Source: Fidelibacterota bacterium (lineage in GTDB: Bacteria; Pseudomonadota; Alphaproteobacteria; Rhodospirillales; Rhodospirillaceae). From it: DNA of 64,000 nucleotides. Within the stretch, counting starts at the first letter, position 1; every line of letters starts with the position of its first letter. Positions 34,430-43,097 of this stretch are shown here, one piece after another. The position numbers and the translations under genes were made by a program. The stretch spans positions 56,690 to 120,689 of the forward strand of contig CANJLF010000002.1 of NCBI GenBank assembly GCA_947475295.1. The letters are read 5' to 3'. The notes beneath the pieces were generated by a model, which was not told the origin of the DNA, ran no database searches, and saw only the letters and a list, made by a program, of their open reading frames with translations.

Positions 34430-35674
34430 ATGAACATGACACCGAGAGCCTCACATCTAAACCTGTCGCGCCGCGATCTTCTCGCGGGCGCATCGGCGGG
34501 TGCCGCGCTTGCAACCGTCGTTCCAGGCCTCAATGTTTCCTTTGCCGCCGACGTCACGGCCAAGCGCGACATCCTGGTCGTGGTGTTTCAACGCGGCGCC
34601 TGCGACTGGCTGCAGATGCTCTCGCCCGCGGGCGACCCAACATATATTGCCGCGCGTCCCAATATCCGCGTGCAGACCACCGGCACCAACACCGGGCTGG
34701 GTATCGGCACCATGAACAACACCGACTTCTATCTCAGCGCCAGCGCGCCCGAGCTGAAGACGCTTTACGATGCCGGCAAGCTCGCATTCGTTCACGCGGC
34801 CGGCATGAACACCATCGACCGCAGCCATTTCACCTGTCAGGACACGATGGAAAAGGGCGGCGCCGATGGCAAGCTCAAGCATACCAACGGCTGGCTGACC
34901 CGCCATATCGCCTCGGCCGGCGTCAACGGACAGGCGCTCTCGACCATTGCCGCCAGCGCCACCAATCCGGTCGCGTTGTTGGGTGAAAGTACGACCATCG
35001 CCATCGCCGACGCGTCTAACTTCAATGTCAGTGGCGGCACCGCCAACGCGAATGTCATCCGCGCCATGAACAGCGGCACGACGACCTATCAGAAGGTCGC
35101 CACAGCGGCACTCGATGCCGTGGCCAGCGTGCAGGCGGGCCTTGGCACCATCACCGATACCTCAGCCAGCGCTGGTTACACCGGCGGCTCGCTGTCGCAG
35201 CCCCTGCGCTCGCTTGCCCGACTGATCAATATGAACGTCGGCGTCGATGTCGCCACTGTCGACTTCGGCAGTTGGGATATGCACAACAGCCTGGTCAGCG
35301 AGTTCAACACCCGCACCATCGAGTTCTCAAGGGCGATCGCGGCCTTCTGGAAAGACATGGCGGCGCACCAGAACCGCATTACCTTGGTCACCATGACCGA
35401 GTTCGGCCGCCGCCTGCAGGAAAACGCCAGCCAGGGCACCGATCACGGCTCAGCTTCAGGCATGATGGTGCTGGGCGGCAACGTCAAGGGCGGCAAGCTC
35501 TACGGCACGTGGCCGGGACTCGCGTCCAGCCAGCTCACCACCGGCGATCTGACCGTGACAACCGACTACCGCCAGGTCTTGAGCGAAATTCTCGTAACCC
35601 GTCACGCCGAGAAGAATCTCTCGGCGGTTTTCCCGACGGTTAAATACAATCCGCTCGGGTTCATGAACAGCTAA
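34430..35674 (+). CDS. DUF1501 family exported protein
   Basis: A 414-residue DUF1501 protein of the alkaline-phosphatase/sulfatase-like superfamily. The N-terminus has a twin-arginine signal (LSRRDLLAGASAGAALATVV), so it is exported folded. Family segments include VVVFQRGACDWLQMLSP, DRSHFTCQDTMEKGG, DFGSWDMHN and TMTEFGRRLQENASQGTDHG. It sits between two DUF1800 genes, 27 bases after the first and 36 before the second. Confidence 0.88.
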   Translation: MNMTPRASHLNLSRRDLLAGASAGAALATVVPGLNVSFAADVTAKRDILVVVFQRGACDWLQMLSPAGDPTYIAARPNIRVQTTGTNTGLGIGTMNNTDFYLSASAPELKTLYDAGKLAFVHAAGMNTIDRSHFTCQDTMEKGGADGKLKHTNGWLTRHIASAGVNGQALSTIAASATNPVALLGESTTIAIADASNFNVSGGTANANVIRAMNSGTTTYQKVATAALDAVASVQAGLGTITDTSASAGYTGGSLSQPLRSLARLINMNVGVDVATVDFGSWDMHNSLVSEFNTRTIEFSRAIAAFWKDMAAHQNRITLVTMTEFGRRLQENASQGTDHGSASGMMVLGGNVKGGKLYGTWPGLASSQLTTGDLTVTTDYRQVLSEILVTRHAEKNLSAVFPTVKYNPLGFMNS

Positions 35675-35710
35675 CGGAGTCCGACAGCGGACCTAAGCAA
35701 AGAGGCAAGA

Positions 35711-37333
35711 ATGCTTCCCACCATACCAAGCCCTATCCGCATCGCTTTGAACCGCGTCACCTTTGGTGCCCGCGACACCGACGTCACGCAGGCCACAAAC
35801 ATGGGCTGGACCGCCTGGGTCGACGACCAGCTCGGCGCCCCGCCCGGCGATGATTCGATTTTGGCCACTTATCTTGGCCAGCAGACCATGCCTATCAAAT
35901 ACAATGCGCCGGCTGCAAACGACACGCGCGGCACGTGGAAGGCAGTCAACGAAGACCGGCCGCTTAATTACATCGGCTCCGACACGCACGTGCTGTGGAA
36001 TATCTCCCGCAACGTCGGCTCTACGTTCTCGTCTACGGAACTCACGCGTATCCGGCAGGAACTGGCGGCGGCGACATGGATCCGCAACGCCCACAGCCGC
36101 TATCAGCTGCGCGAGTTCATGACCGACTTCTGGCACAACCATTTCAACATCGGCAAGAACGAGAACGAATTGGCTACCTCGTTGCTGCCGGTCTACGACC
36201 GCGTCGCGATCCGGCCCCATGCGCTGGGCAACTTCCGCACCATGCTGGAGGCCAACGCCAGCTCGACGTCGATGCTGCTCTATCTCGACAACTGGGTCAG
36301 CCAGGCCGCCACACCCAACGAGAACTACGCCCGCGAGATCATGGAGCTGCATACTTTAGGCGGCGGCGCCTATCTCGGCACGGCTGATCCCAAAACGGTC
36401 CAAAGAGACGCCAACGGGGTTTCGGTCGGATTCACCGACCAGGACGTCATCCAGGCCTCGCGCGTTTTGTCGGGCTGGACCGTGCAATACGGCCAGCGCG
36501 GCCCAGGCAACGTGACGCTCGGCAACACCGGCGAGTTCTTTTTCAATTCGAACCAGCATAACACCGCAGCCGGGACCATCCTCGGTGTCAGCATGGCGCC
36601 GGTCTCCAACAACATTTCCCAGGGGCGCAGGTTCCTGGACGTCATCGCCTATCACCCGGCGACGGCGGCCTTCATCTGCACCAAACTTGCCAAACGCATT
36701 TTCGGCGATACGCCGCCGCAAGCCGCCCTTGACCGTGCCATCGCCGCCTGGACGGCCACCCAAGGCCTGCCCGATCAGATTGCCCGCACCGTGCGCGCCA
36801 TAATCGTGGACGGCGATGAGATCATGACTTCCCAGAGCATGACCGCCCCCGTCGCCAAGGTCCGCCGGCCTTACGAGCGCATCATCGCCTTAGCGCGCAC
36901 GACGGACATGGCGGTCAAAGCCGCCACTTACATGACCAGCCTGCTCGATCCGCTTAACGATGGCCTGTTTGCATGGCAGGCGCCCAACGGCCGGCCCGAC
37001 GTCAACGGTTACTGGCTAGCCACGGGCGCGTCTGTCGCCACGTGGAACATCTTGTTCCAGGTTCCCAACTTCGCCGAATTCTCGTCCAAGAGCTTGGGCG
37101 ATCAGTCGCCGGTGGACGCCTTGAACACGCCCACGGGCATCGTCGAATACTGGGTGGGACGGATGGTGGGCTATCAGCTCAATACCGCCGCCATGAACAG
37201 TCTCGTGGCCGATCAGGCGGGCGCTAACGGCGTGCCGGCGGCTGTCAGGACGCGCAGTGCCAGCCGCATTGAAACCGCGCACCGCCGCCTGGTGAGCCTG
37301 ATCGCGACGTCCGAGGAATTCGGCCTGCGCTAG
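35711..37333 (+). CDS. DUF1800 family protein, second copy
   Basis: A 540-residue paralog of the gene at 32807, with the same core blocks (LREFMTDFWHNHFNIGKNEN, NENYAREIMELHTLGGG, VRRPYERIIALARTTDM). It differs mainly in the first 100 residues and in loops after the FTDQDV block. It too lacks a signal peptide. Divergence of third codon positions suggests an old duplication rather than a recent copy. It converges with the FTR1 gene after 4 bases. Confidence 0.87.
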   Translation: MLPTIPSPIRIALNRVTFGARDTDVTQATNMGWTAWVDDQLGAPPGDDSILATYLGQQTMPIKYNAPAANDTRGTWKAVNEDRPLNYIGSDTHVLWNISRNVGSTFSSTELTRIRQELAAATWIRNAHSRYQLREFMTDFWHNHFNIGKNENELATSLLPVYDRVAIRPHALGNFRTMLEANASSTSMLLYLDNWVSQAATPNENYAREIMELHTLGGGAYLGTADPKTVQRDANGVSVGFTDQDVIQASRVLSGWTVQYGQRGPGNVTLGNTGEFFFNSNQHNTAAGTILGVSMAPVSNNISQGRRFLDVIAYHPATAAFICTKLAKRIFGDTPPQAALDRAIAAWTATQGLPDQIARTVRAIIVDGDEIMTSQSMTAPVAKVRRPYERIIALARTTDMAVKAATYMTSLLDPLNDGLFAWQAPNGRPDVNGYWLATGASVATWNILFQVPNFAEFSSKSLGDQSPVDALNTPTGIVEYWVGRMVGYQLNTAAMNSLVADQAGANGVPAAVRTRSASRIETAHRRLVSLIATSEEFGLR

Positions 37334-37337
37334 GCCT

Positions 37338-39317
37338 TTAGCGCGGCGTTGAACTGCGGGTATTCCAGAGATAGCCCGCGACAGCGATCACCAACACCAC
37401 AGCCTGACCGATCAGCGGCAGCATTGAGGGATAAATGCCGAGCGCCTCGATACGCGGGGCGTTGACGGCGATGGCCGGTACCCAGCCGGCTTCCTGCAAG
37501 GCCGCGAAGCCTTTGCCGGCCAGCACCACGGACAGCACCGCAATCAGCAGCGAACTCCAGGCAAAAAACTTCGCGATCGGCAGACGCCGGCTGGTGCGGA
37601 ACAGGATCGCGGTAATGACGCCGAGCGCAGCAATGCCCGCCGCGAGGCCGGCGAGGATGGAGATACCGTTCCCGCGGGTCCATAGCGCGATATAGAACAG
37701 GATGGTCTCAAAAACCTCGCGGTACACGGCGACGAAGGCCAGCGCAAACAGGAAGAAAGCCGATTTCTTGGTCAACGCCGCTGACAGCTTTTCCTTGAGA
37801 TAAGCCTGCCAGCGCCCCGCCATGCTTTTCTGGTGCATCCAAATGCCGACACCGAGCAGCACGATGGCGGCGAACAAGGACGAAATGCCTTCGGTCAGCT
37901 CGCGGTTGGCCCCGCTGATATCCACCATGGTGGCCGCGACGCCCCAGGTGGCGACACCCGCCACCAGCGCGCCGATCCAGCCGGCATGGACGTAGGGCAG
38001 CACGTCGCGGCGTTCCACTTTGCCGAGGAAGGTGATCATCGCCACCACGACCAAGAGGGCTTCTACGCCTTCGCGCAGCAGGATGGTGAAGGCGCCGAGG
38101 AACGTCGCCATGCCGTCCTGATCGCCCGACAAGGCCGCGTCGGTCGCGTCGAACAGGCCGTTCAGCACTTGCGCTTGCGCCGCCACATCGGCCGCCGGCG
38201 CGCCAGCGCTGATGCGGCTGCGATAGGTCACCATGGCGCCCTCGACCTCGGCCAGAAGCGCCGCGTTACGCATGCGCAGCATGGCTTCCACCGGCTCGAA
38301 GCCGTCCAGATAGGCCGACAGGGCCAGCGTGCCGGCGCGTTTGGCGTCGCCGGCTTGATAGGCCTTGAGACTCTCGGCCAGCTGGCTGCGGGCCAGCGCG
38401 AGGCCAGCGGCATTGCCGCGGCCGATAACTTCGGGCGCGCCGCGCAAATACGACAACACCGCGCGCGCCTTGTCCGCGCCGATGTCGACGCCGAGGCCGG
38501 CCTCGATGGTATGCGTGAGCGTCTCCAGGTTCGGTAGGCGGGCGCGCAAGGCCGCATCGTCCTTCCAGATTTTTTCGCCCTGCGGACGCAGCTCCGGCGG
38601 CGAAGCAAAGGTGCTCACATAAAACGCCAAGTCCCAGCGCTCGGCATCGGTGAAGGTCGCCTGGAAGCTAATCATGGGCGTGTCAGCCAGACCCTGGCTG
38701 ATCACTTCGTAGAGCGAGAAAAGGCTGCGCTCGCGGGCGCGCTCTTGATCGGTGAAAGCGATCGGCGGCGGATCTAGCGCCTTGGCGGCCGGTCCGTCGC
38801 CGCCGCCTTGCAAGCCGTGGCAGGCAACACATTGGCTCTCGTACAGCACCTTGCCGTGCGCGAGATCGGGCGTTTTCGACGGCGCCATGGGCACGGGGTA
38901 AACAGCCAGCAGATTGTCGGCGACGCTGTGGGCCATGCGGTTGATGTCGGCGGGCGAAGCCAGGGCGCCGATGGAGGCCCGCAGCTGCTCGGCCTGTTTG
39001 ATCAACTCGGGCTGACCGTCGCGCGGCGGCAATGCCGACATCCGCGTCACCGCGGTCGCGGCGAACTCTTTCATCTCGGCATATTCGGACTCACTGCTGA
39101 CGGCACCGTTATCGACCGCGCCGGCGTAATCCACGGCGAGATAATCCAGCAGCTTCCAAACCTGGCGCACCTCGGCGTTAGCATTGGCTGCATTGGCATC
39201 GGACTCAGCCGCCAATGCCGGAAGCAAGCAGAGGCCCATGGCAACGATAAAGCCCGGCATCAGCACCCACCGCAGGAGGCCATGTGCTTGCCGTCGATGA
39301 CTCGATACCTGACTCAA
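37338..39317 (-). CDS. cytochrome c - FTR1 iron permease fusion
   Basis: A 659-residue protein joining a periplasmic cytochrome c to an FTR1 permease. A signal peptide (about residues 15-37) precedes a helical region, then the heme site CVACHG at residues 163-168, then a long helical periplasmic part, then seven or so membrane helices. The two FTR1 iron motifs are REGVE (about 415) and REVFE (about 533). Known FTR1 systems import iron after oxidation; the fused cytochrome may supply electron transfer. No partner Fet3, EfeO or EfeB is in the window. Confidence 0.88.
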   Translation of the reverse strand: MSQVSSHRRQAHGLLRWVLMPGFIVAMGLCLLPALAAESDANAANANAEVRQVWKLLDYLAVDYAGAVDNGAVSSESEYAEMKEFAATAVTRMSALPPRDGQPELIKQAEQLRASIGALASPADINRMAHSVADNLLAVYPVPMAPSKTPDLAHGKVLYESQCVACHGLQGGGDGPAAKALDPPPIAFTDQERARERSLFSLYEVISQGLADTPMISFQATFTDAERWDLAFYVSTFASPPELRPQGEKIWKDDAALRARLPNLETLTHTIEAGLGVDIGADKARAVLSYLRGAPEVIGRGNAAGLALARSQLAESLKAYQAGDAKRAGTLALSAYLDGFEPVEAMLRMRNAALLAEVEGAMVTYRSRISAGAPAADVAAQAQVLNGLFDATDAALSGDQDGMATFLGAFTILLREGVEALLVVVAMITFLGKVERRDVLPYVHAGWIGALVAGVATWGVAATMVDISGANRELTEGISSLFAAIVLLGVGIWMHQKSMAGRWQAYLKEKLSAALTKKSAFFLFALAFVAVYREVFETILFYIALWTRGNGISILAGLAAGIAALGVITAILFRTSRRLPIAKFFAWSSLLIAVLSVVLAGKGFAALQEAGWVPAIAVNAPRIEALGIYPSMLPLIGQAVVLVIAVAGYLWNTRSSTPR

Positions 39318-39371
39318 AATGAATGTCCCAGCCTGGTGTTCAAGGGTCGCCTAGCCCTTCGCGATCATACT

Positions 39372-39390
39372 ACTTAAATATTGCAATTAA
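39372..39390. promoter_or_regulatory. inverted repeat upstream of the FTR1 gene
   Basis: CTTAA and TTAAG flank a nine-base centre, 55 bases ahead of the FTR1 start in an AT-rich stretch. On the minus strand TTCTTA and TATGAT, 18 bases apart, overlap it and could be the promoter. It may be an iron-regulator operator, but it does not match a consensus I can name. Confidence 0.35.
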
Positions 39391-39447
39391 GAATAGTTCG
39401 CAAGTTAAAACACGTTGGGGAAGCTGAATAACCCTTCAATTCTGATA

Positions 39448-39475
39448 GGAAAATCGCCCCGCGAGGATCGGGGCG
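39448..39475 (-). terminator. terminator of the secreted-protein gene
   Basis: The arms CGCCCCG (39455-39461) and CGGGGCG (39469-39475) pair perfectly with a 7-base loop. On the minus strand the stem is followed by ATTTTCC. It ends 37 bases beyond the stop of the gene at 39512. Confidence 0.75.
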
Positions 39476-39511
39476 GGGCCTTTCCATAGGCCGGCGAACT
39501 CCAAACGGCGC

Positions 39512-39958
39512 TTACTTCAGCGGCTGGGCGCTGGTCGGCTTGCACTGTTCCGTCCAGGTCATGACATCTTCACTGCTGTCGCGGGTCTGCTTCAGGCTGA
39601 GGGCCGGGCGATCGATTGTGCCCTGCCACGTGCCGGCGCCTTGTTCAGCGCCGCTCCAAGCAATCTGCTTGTCGCCGTAAGCCGTAATGCCCAGCAGCGC
39701 AAGCGCCTGCGTCGAGGGCACGTACTTGTAGAGCTTTTTCAGCTCGTCGTTATAGACGTAGACGTCGCTGACGGTTTGGGCCGTGGACTCCCCGCCCTTC
39801 AACTTTTTTGTCACAACCGATCCGTCGCAGGCGAGCCACGTGTCCGCCGCCCACGCCGAAGTCGAGACGCCGGCCAGCGCCACGCCGATCAGCGCCGCGC
39901 GCAAAGTGTAGGAAGCTTGTGCAAGAATATTGGAACGGTTGAAGGCAAATACTTTCAT
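39512..39958 (-). CDS. small exported protein of unknown function
   Basis: A 148-residue protein with a signal peptide (TLRAALIGVALAGVSTSAWA, cleavage after AWA) and a mature part starting ADTWLACDGSVV. Two cysteines remain in the mature chain (LACDG and TEQCKP), probably a disulfide. I do not recognise the fold; the pattern of short strands suggests a beta-rich periplasmic protein. It is a single-gene transcript with its own terminator. Confidence 0.72.
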   Translation of the reverse strand: MKVFAFNRSNILAQASYTLRAALIGVALAGVSTSAWAADTWLACDGSVVTKKLKGGESTAQTVSDVYVYNDELKKLYKYVPSTQALALLGITAYGDKQIAWSGAEQGAGTWQGTIDRPALSLKQTRDSSEDVMTWTEQCKPTSAQPLK

Positions 39959-40484
39959 AAGGCATCCTGCTCTTTATATTATGTCGGGCAAAAAAATGGC
40001 CGCGAAGGATGTAGCGGGCTCCAGCGGGAATTCAAGGAAATAAGAAAACTCTGAACTTAAATTTAGGCATCACTTCAGTTCGACTTAAGGTTGGTGATCG
40101 ACCGCGTCGAAACTTTCAGCGAGAGTGTCCTTTCGCCAACTCCTGAAGCCCAACTCCTGAAGCAAGGCAGCACACGCGGCGCCGCATCGCGCAAGAGGAA
40201 TGGTATGCGGTTCCCTTGGAGCGGCTGATCGACGAAAGCTGCACGCATTTTTCTGGTGTGATCACGACGACATCTATGATGCATATGATGCGTCGCCTAT
40301 CGCCGTCGGCGTGCTACTGCTGAAAGCGCTTCATGCCTTTGACCCCGATACGGCCTTCACGCCCACGCGCCTGGCGGCGGCTACGGCAAGCTGTGACGCC
40401 GCTGTTTCTGGCGGACTCAAAATGCATGTTTCGGCGGCGGCCAAAGCACGCTAGCTTTCATCGAATTCGTTTGGGGTACGTTAC
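39959..40484. other. 526-base region with no supported gene
   Basis: The left end holds the promoter and leader of the secreted-protein gene (an AT-rich ATAATATAAAG just ahead of its start). A perfect 14-base tandem duplication of CCAACTCCTGAAGC lies at 40136-40163. An open frame at 40200-40454 encodes 84 residues with no recognisable family; I do not call it a gene. Confidence 0.5.
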
Positions 40485-41603
40485 GTGACGCAAGCCAACG
40501 CCGCTGGGTTTAGCGGAGCCGCAGGCAGTCCGGCAGCGGATGCCTTCTACTTGCCCGCCGACAATTTCCGCCAAGCCCGCCTGTGGCTGCCTTGGCCCGC
40601 CAGCAATTCCGTCTTGCAAGCCGCCATGACCACCGTGGTGCGCGCGGCCGCAGCCTTCGAGCCGGTTTCACTGCTGGCCGCCCCCGGCAGCGAAGCCGCG
40701 GCGCGCGCCGCCTGCGGCAGCGACGTTGATGAAATTGTGCCCCTTGCCCACGCGTCGCTGCGCCTGCGCGATACCGGGCCGACGTTCCTGGTGGACGGCA
40801 AAGGCGGTTCGGCGGCCGTGGACTGGCGCTTCAACGGCTGGGGCGCACGCGGCGACACCAGCGATGTCGACCTAGCTCATGCGCTGTTGGGCGTGGCGGA
40901 AGTACGCCGGTTTCGCGCACCCTTAACGCTTGAGGGCAGCAGCTTTGTCGCCGATGGCCGCGGCACGGTGCTGGCCTTGTCATCGGCGGTCTTCGATACC
41001 GCCCGTAATCCGGGTCTCTCGCAGATGGAGGCCTTCAGCATTTTTCAGGGCTGGCTTGGCGCGGCACGGGTGATCTGGCTACCCGAGCGCCATCCGGGCG
41101 ACCGGCTCAACACCGACGTGCGCGCGCTCGCGGCCTTCGCGGCGCCCGGCGTCTGCGTCATTACCGCGCCCGGCGACCATCCCGTCTTCACCCGGACCGC
41201 CGACCATCTGGCGCGCACACGCGACGGCCTCGGCATGATGCTCGAACTGGTCCGGCTGCCGGCGCCGCCGCGCGGCCCGCGCGCGCTGCCCTATCCGCTG
41301 TCTTACACCAGCTTTCTGCCGGTCAACGGCGGCCTCCTAGTGCCGGCCTTCGATGCGCCGAGCGACGCTCGCGCCGCCGATATGCTTGCCGAGGTTTTTC
41401 CCGATCGCGCCATTAAGCTGGTGCCGGCAACGCTGCTGGCGGAATCCGATCTGCCGCTCACCAGCTTGGCCGTGCCGCATCCCGCGCGGCTTCTGGAACG
41501 CGACCGCGCCACGGTTTTGCCGCGCTCGGCCTGGTCGCAGCCGGCGACCGATGCCGAAGGCGTGTTGCAGCACTACGCCGATATGGCGGACAACGAACGC
41601 TAG
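40485..41603 (+). CDS. agmatine deiminase-fold protein lacking catalytic residues
   Basis: A 372-residue protein with the fold signatures of agmatine / peptidyl-arginine deiminases: LRLRDTGPTFLVD, FNGWG and LEGSSFVADG. The catalytic histidine-aspartate segment (GHxD in the family) reads TDVR within ERHPGDRLNTDVR, and the C-terminal nucleophile segment (NIHC) reads DLPL within LPLTSLAVPHP. Only two cysteines exist, neither at the active site. It is therefore probably not an active deiminase, though it may still bind a guanidino or polyamine ligand. The start is GTG. It converges with a PotF-like polyamine-binding protein. Confidence 0.8.
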   Translation: MTQANAAGFSGAAGSPAADAFYLPADNFRQARLWLPWPASNSVLQAAMTTVVRAAAAFEPVSLLAAPGSEAAARAACGSDVDEIVPLAHASLRLRDTGPTFLVDGKGGSAAVDWRFNGWGARGDTSDVDLAHALLGVAEVRRFRAPLTLEGSSFVADGRGTVLALSSAVFDTARNPGLSQMEAFSIFQGWLGAARVIWLPERHPGDRLNTDVRALAAFAAPGVCVITAPGDHPVFTRTADHLARTRDGLGMMLELVRLPAPPRGPRALPYPLSYTSFLPVNGGLLVPAFDAPSDARAADMLAEVFPDRAIKLVPATLLAESDLPLTSLAVPHPARLLERDRATVLPRSAWSQPATDAEGVLQHYADMADNER

Positions 41604-41706
41604 AGCGTTTTTGGCCAAAGTGGGTACCGGTTCGGGAGCCGGCGGAAGGCCGGCATCTAACGAAGATGCGCGCCTTCCGCGCGCATGAAAAAAGCGACCA
41701 ATTAAA
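41602..41706. repeat. palindromic intergenic repeat, copy 2 with insertion
   Basis: It shares AGAGC, AAGTGGGTACCGGTTC and GCGACCAATT with the copy at 22183, but about 50 extra bases with their own palindromic parts (for example GCCGGCGGAAGGCCGGC and GCGCGCCTTCCGCGCGC) lie between the core and the right end. It fills the gap between the two convergent genes. Confidence 0.65.
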
Positions 41707-41714
41707 AATAGGAT

Positions 41715-42989
41715 TTAAGGCGCGCTCGGCGCTTTGGCGGGCGGCTCAGTCACCGGCGGCGCGTTGATGAGCTGCCAGAAGCGGTTGCGCAGCGCGACCG
41801 CCGCCGGCGCCGGCGACATCTCATCCAGCACCTTGAGCTTGCCCAAGTCGGGTACAAGCCCGTTGTCGGATTTGATCTCCGGTTTGATATAGAGCGCGGC
41901 CCCCGTCACGGTACTGGCGAAGCCCTTGGCATTGGTCAGGCGCGCCGCCACTTCCGGACGCAGCAGGTAGTCGATGAAGCGCAAGGCATTAGCGGTATTG
42001 GCGGCGGCCTTGGGCACCGCCAGCAAGTCGTACCAGACCACGGTGCCTTCTTTCGGCAAGACATAACGAATGTCATTTGCGAGCCCGGCGGTCCGCGCTT
42101 TGCTGCGCGCCTGATAGGCATCGCCGGAGGTCGCCACCGCCATGCAGACCGCGCCGGCCGCGAGATTGTCGGTGATGTCTTCGCTGGAGAACTTCGTGAT
42201 CGAGGGACGGATGGCTTCCCACAACCGCGTCGCCGCCTCGGTGTCTTCGACCTTGGCCGAGTCCGCCGGCAAACCGAGATACGTGAGTGCGATCGGGAAA
42301 ACCCCGGTTAGGCTGTCGATCACCTGAACACCGCAGTCCTGCAGTTTGGCGGCATTGGCCGGATCGAACAGCGTCGCCCAGCTATCGAGCAAGGCGTCGG
42401 GGCCGAGGCGCTCGGTGACCTTGGCGGCATTGAAGGCAAGCCCGATCGTGCCCCACAGTATGGGGATCGAACGCGCGTTGCCGGCGTCGTAAATCGCCGT
42501 GCGCGCGGCCAGGGCCGGATCGACATTAGCGGCATTGCGCAGTTCGCCGCGTGCCAGCGGTTGCAGCAACGCCTGATCGGCCAGCGCCTTCAGGCCCACG
42601 CCCGACACCAGCACCACATCGTGCGCGATGCCGCCGGAAGCCGCGCGGTCTAAAAGCTGTTCATTGGTGTCGTAGCCGTCCACCACGACCTTAAGACCGG
42701 TGTCGGCGGCAAAGCCCGCCAGCACGTCGGCGTCGATGGCATTGCGCCAGGCCAGCAGGCGGATCTGGTTCGAGGGCGGCGGCTCGCCGGGCGACGGAGC
42801 AACCGCGACTAAGGCCGGCGGCTGGATGACTTCGGGCGTCGGCGCCACGGCCAGGAACATCGCCCAGCCCGCAATCAAAATCAGGCTCAGGATTACCGCG
42901 AGCGTCCAGCTCCGCAGGCGGCGCCCCGGCTGTTGCGCGGGCGGCTGAGGGGGCGTTCGGCCCGGTGGAGGCGTGGGTGCGGCTGTCAT
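41715..42989 (-). CDS. membrane-anchored PotF-like polyamine-binding protein
   Basis: A 424-residue protein. A proline-rich cytoplasmic start and one transmembrane helix (SWTLAVILSLILIAGWAMFL) are followed by a domain clearly similar to the putrescine-binding protein PotF: GLKVVVDGYDTNEQLL, LWGTIGLAFNAAKV, DCGVQVIDSL, VCMAVATSGDAYQA and LPKEGTVVWYDLLAVPK. It is anchored rather than freely periplasmic. No PotGHI transport genes are in the window, so it may act as a sensor or donate to a transporter elsewhere. It converges with the deiminase-fold protein. Confidence 0.82.
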   Translation of the reverse strand: MTAAPTPPPGRTPPQPPAQQPGRRLRSWTLAVILSLILIAGWAMFLAVAPTPEVIQPPALVAVAPSPGEPPPSNQIRLLAWRNAIDADVLAGFAADTGLKVVVDGYDTNEQLLDRAASGGIAHDVVLVSGVGLKALADQALLQPLARGELRNAANVDPALAARTAIYDAGNARSIPILWGTIGLAFNAAKVTERLGPDALLDSWATLFDPANAAKLQDCGVQVIDSLTGVFPIALTYLGLPADSAKVEDTEAATRLWEAIRPSITKFSSEDITDNLAAGAVCMAVATSGDAYQARSKARTAGLANDIRYVLPKEGTVVWYDLLAVPKAAANTANALRFIDYLLRPEVAARLTNAKGFASTVTGAALYIKPEIKSDNGLVPDLGKLKVLDEMSPAPAAVALRNRFWQLINAPPVTEPPAKAPSAP

Positions 42990-43097
42990 TGCAAGCCCTT
43001 TTCCCGGTTTTGCGGCGGGGCTGCAAGTTCAAACGACCGGGGCGGGAAAACGGCCCATGCTCTTGTGCGGGCCCTCGGGCCCCGTTACCTAGGGGTC

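Noticed and set aside
40200..40454. 84-codon plus-strand frame ahead of the deiminase-fold gene
   Set aside because: No ribosome site, no family, mixed codon pattern; not enough to call a gene.
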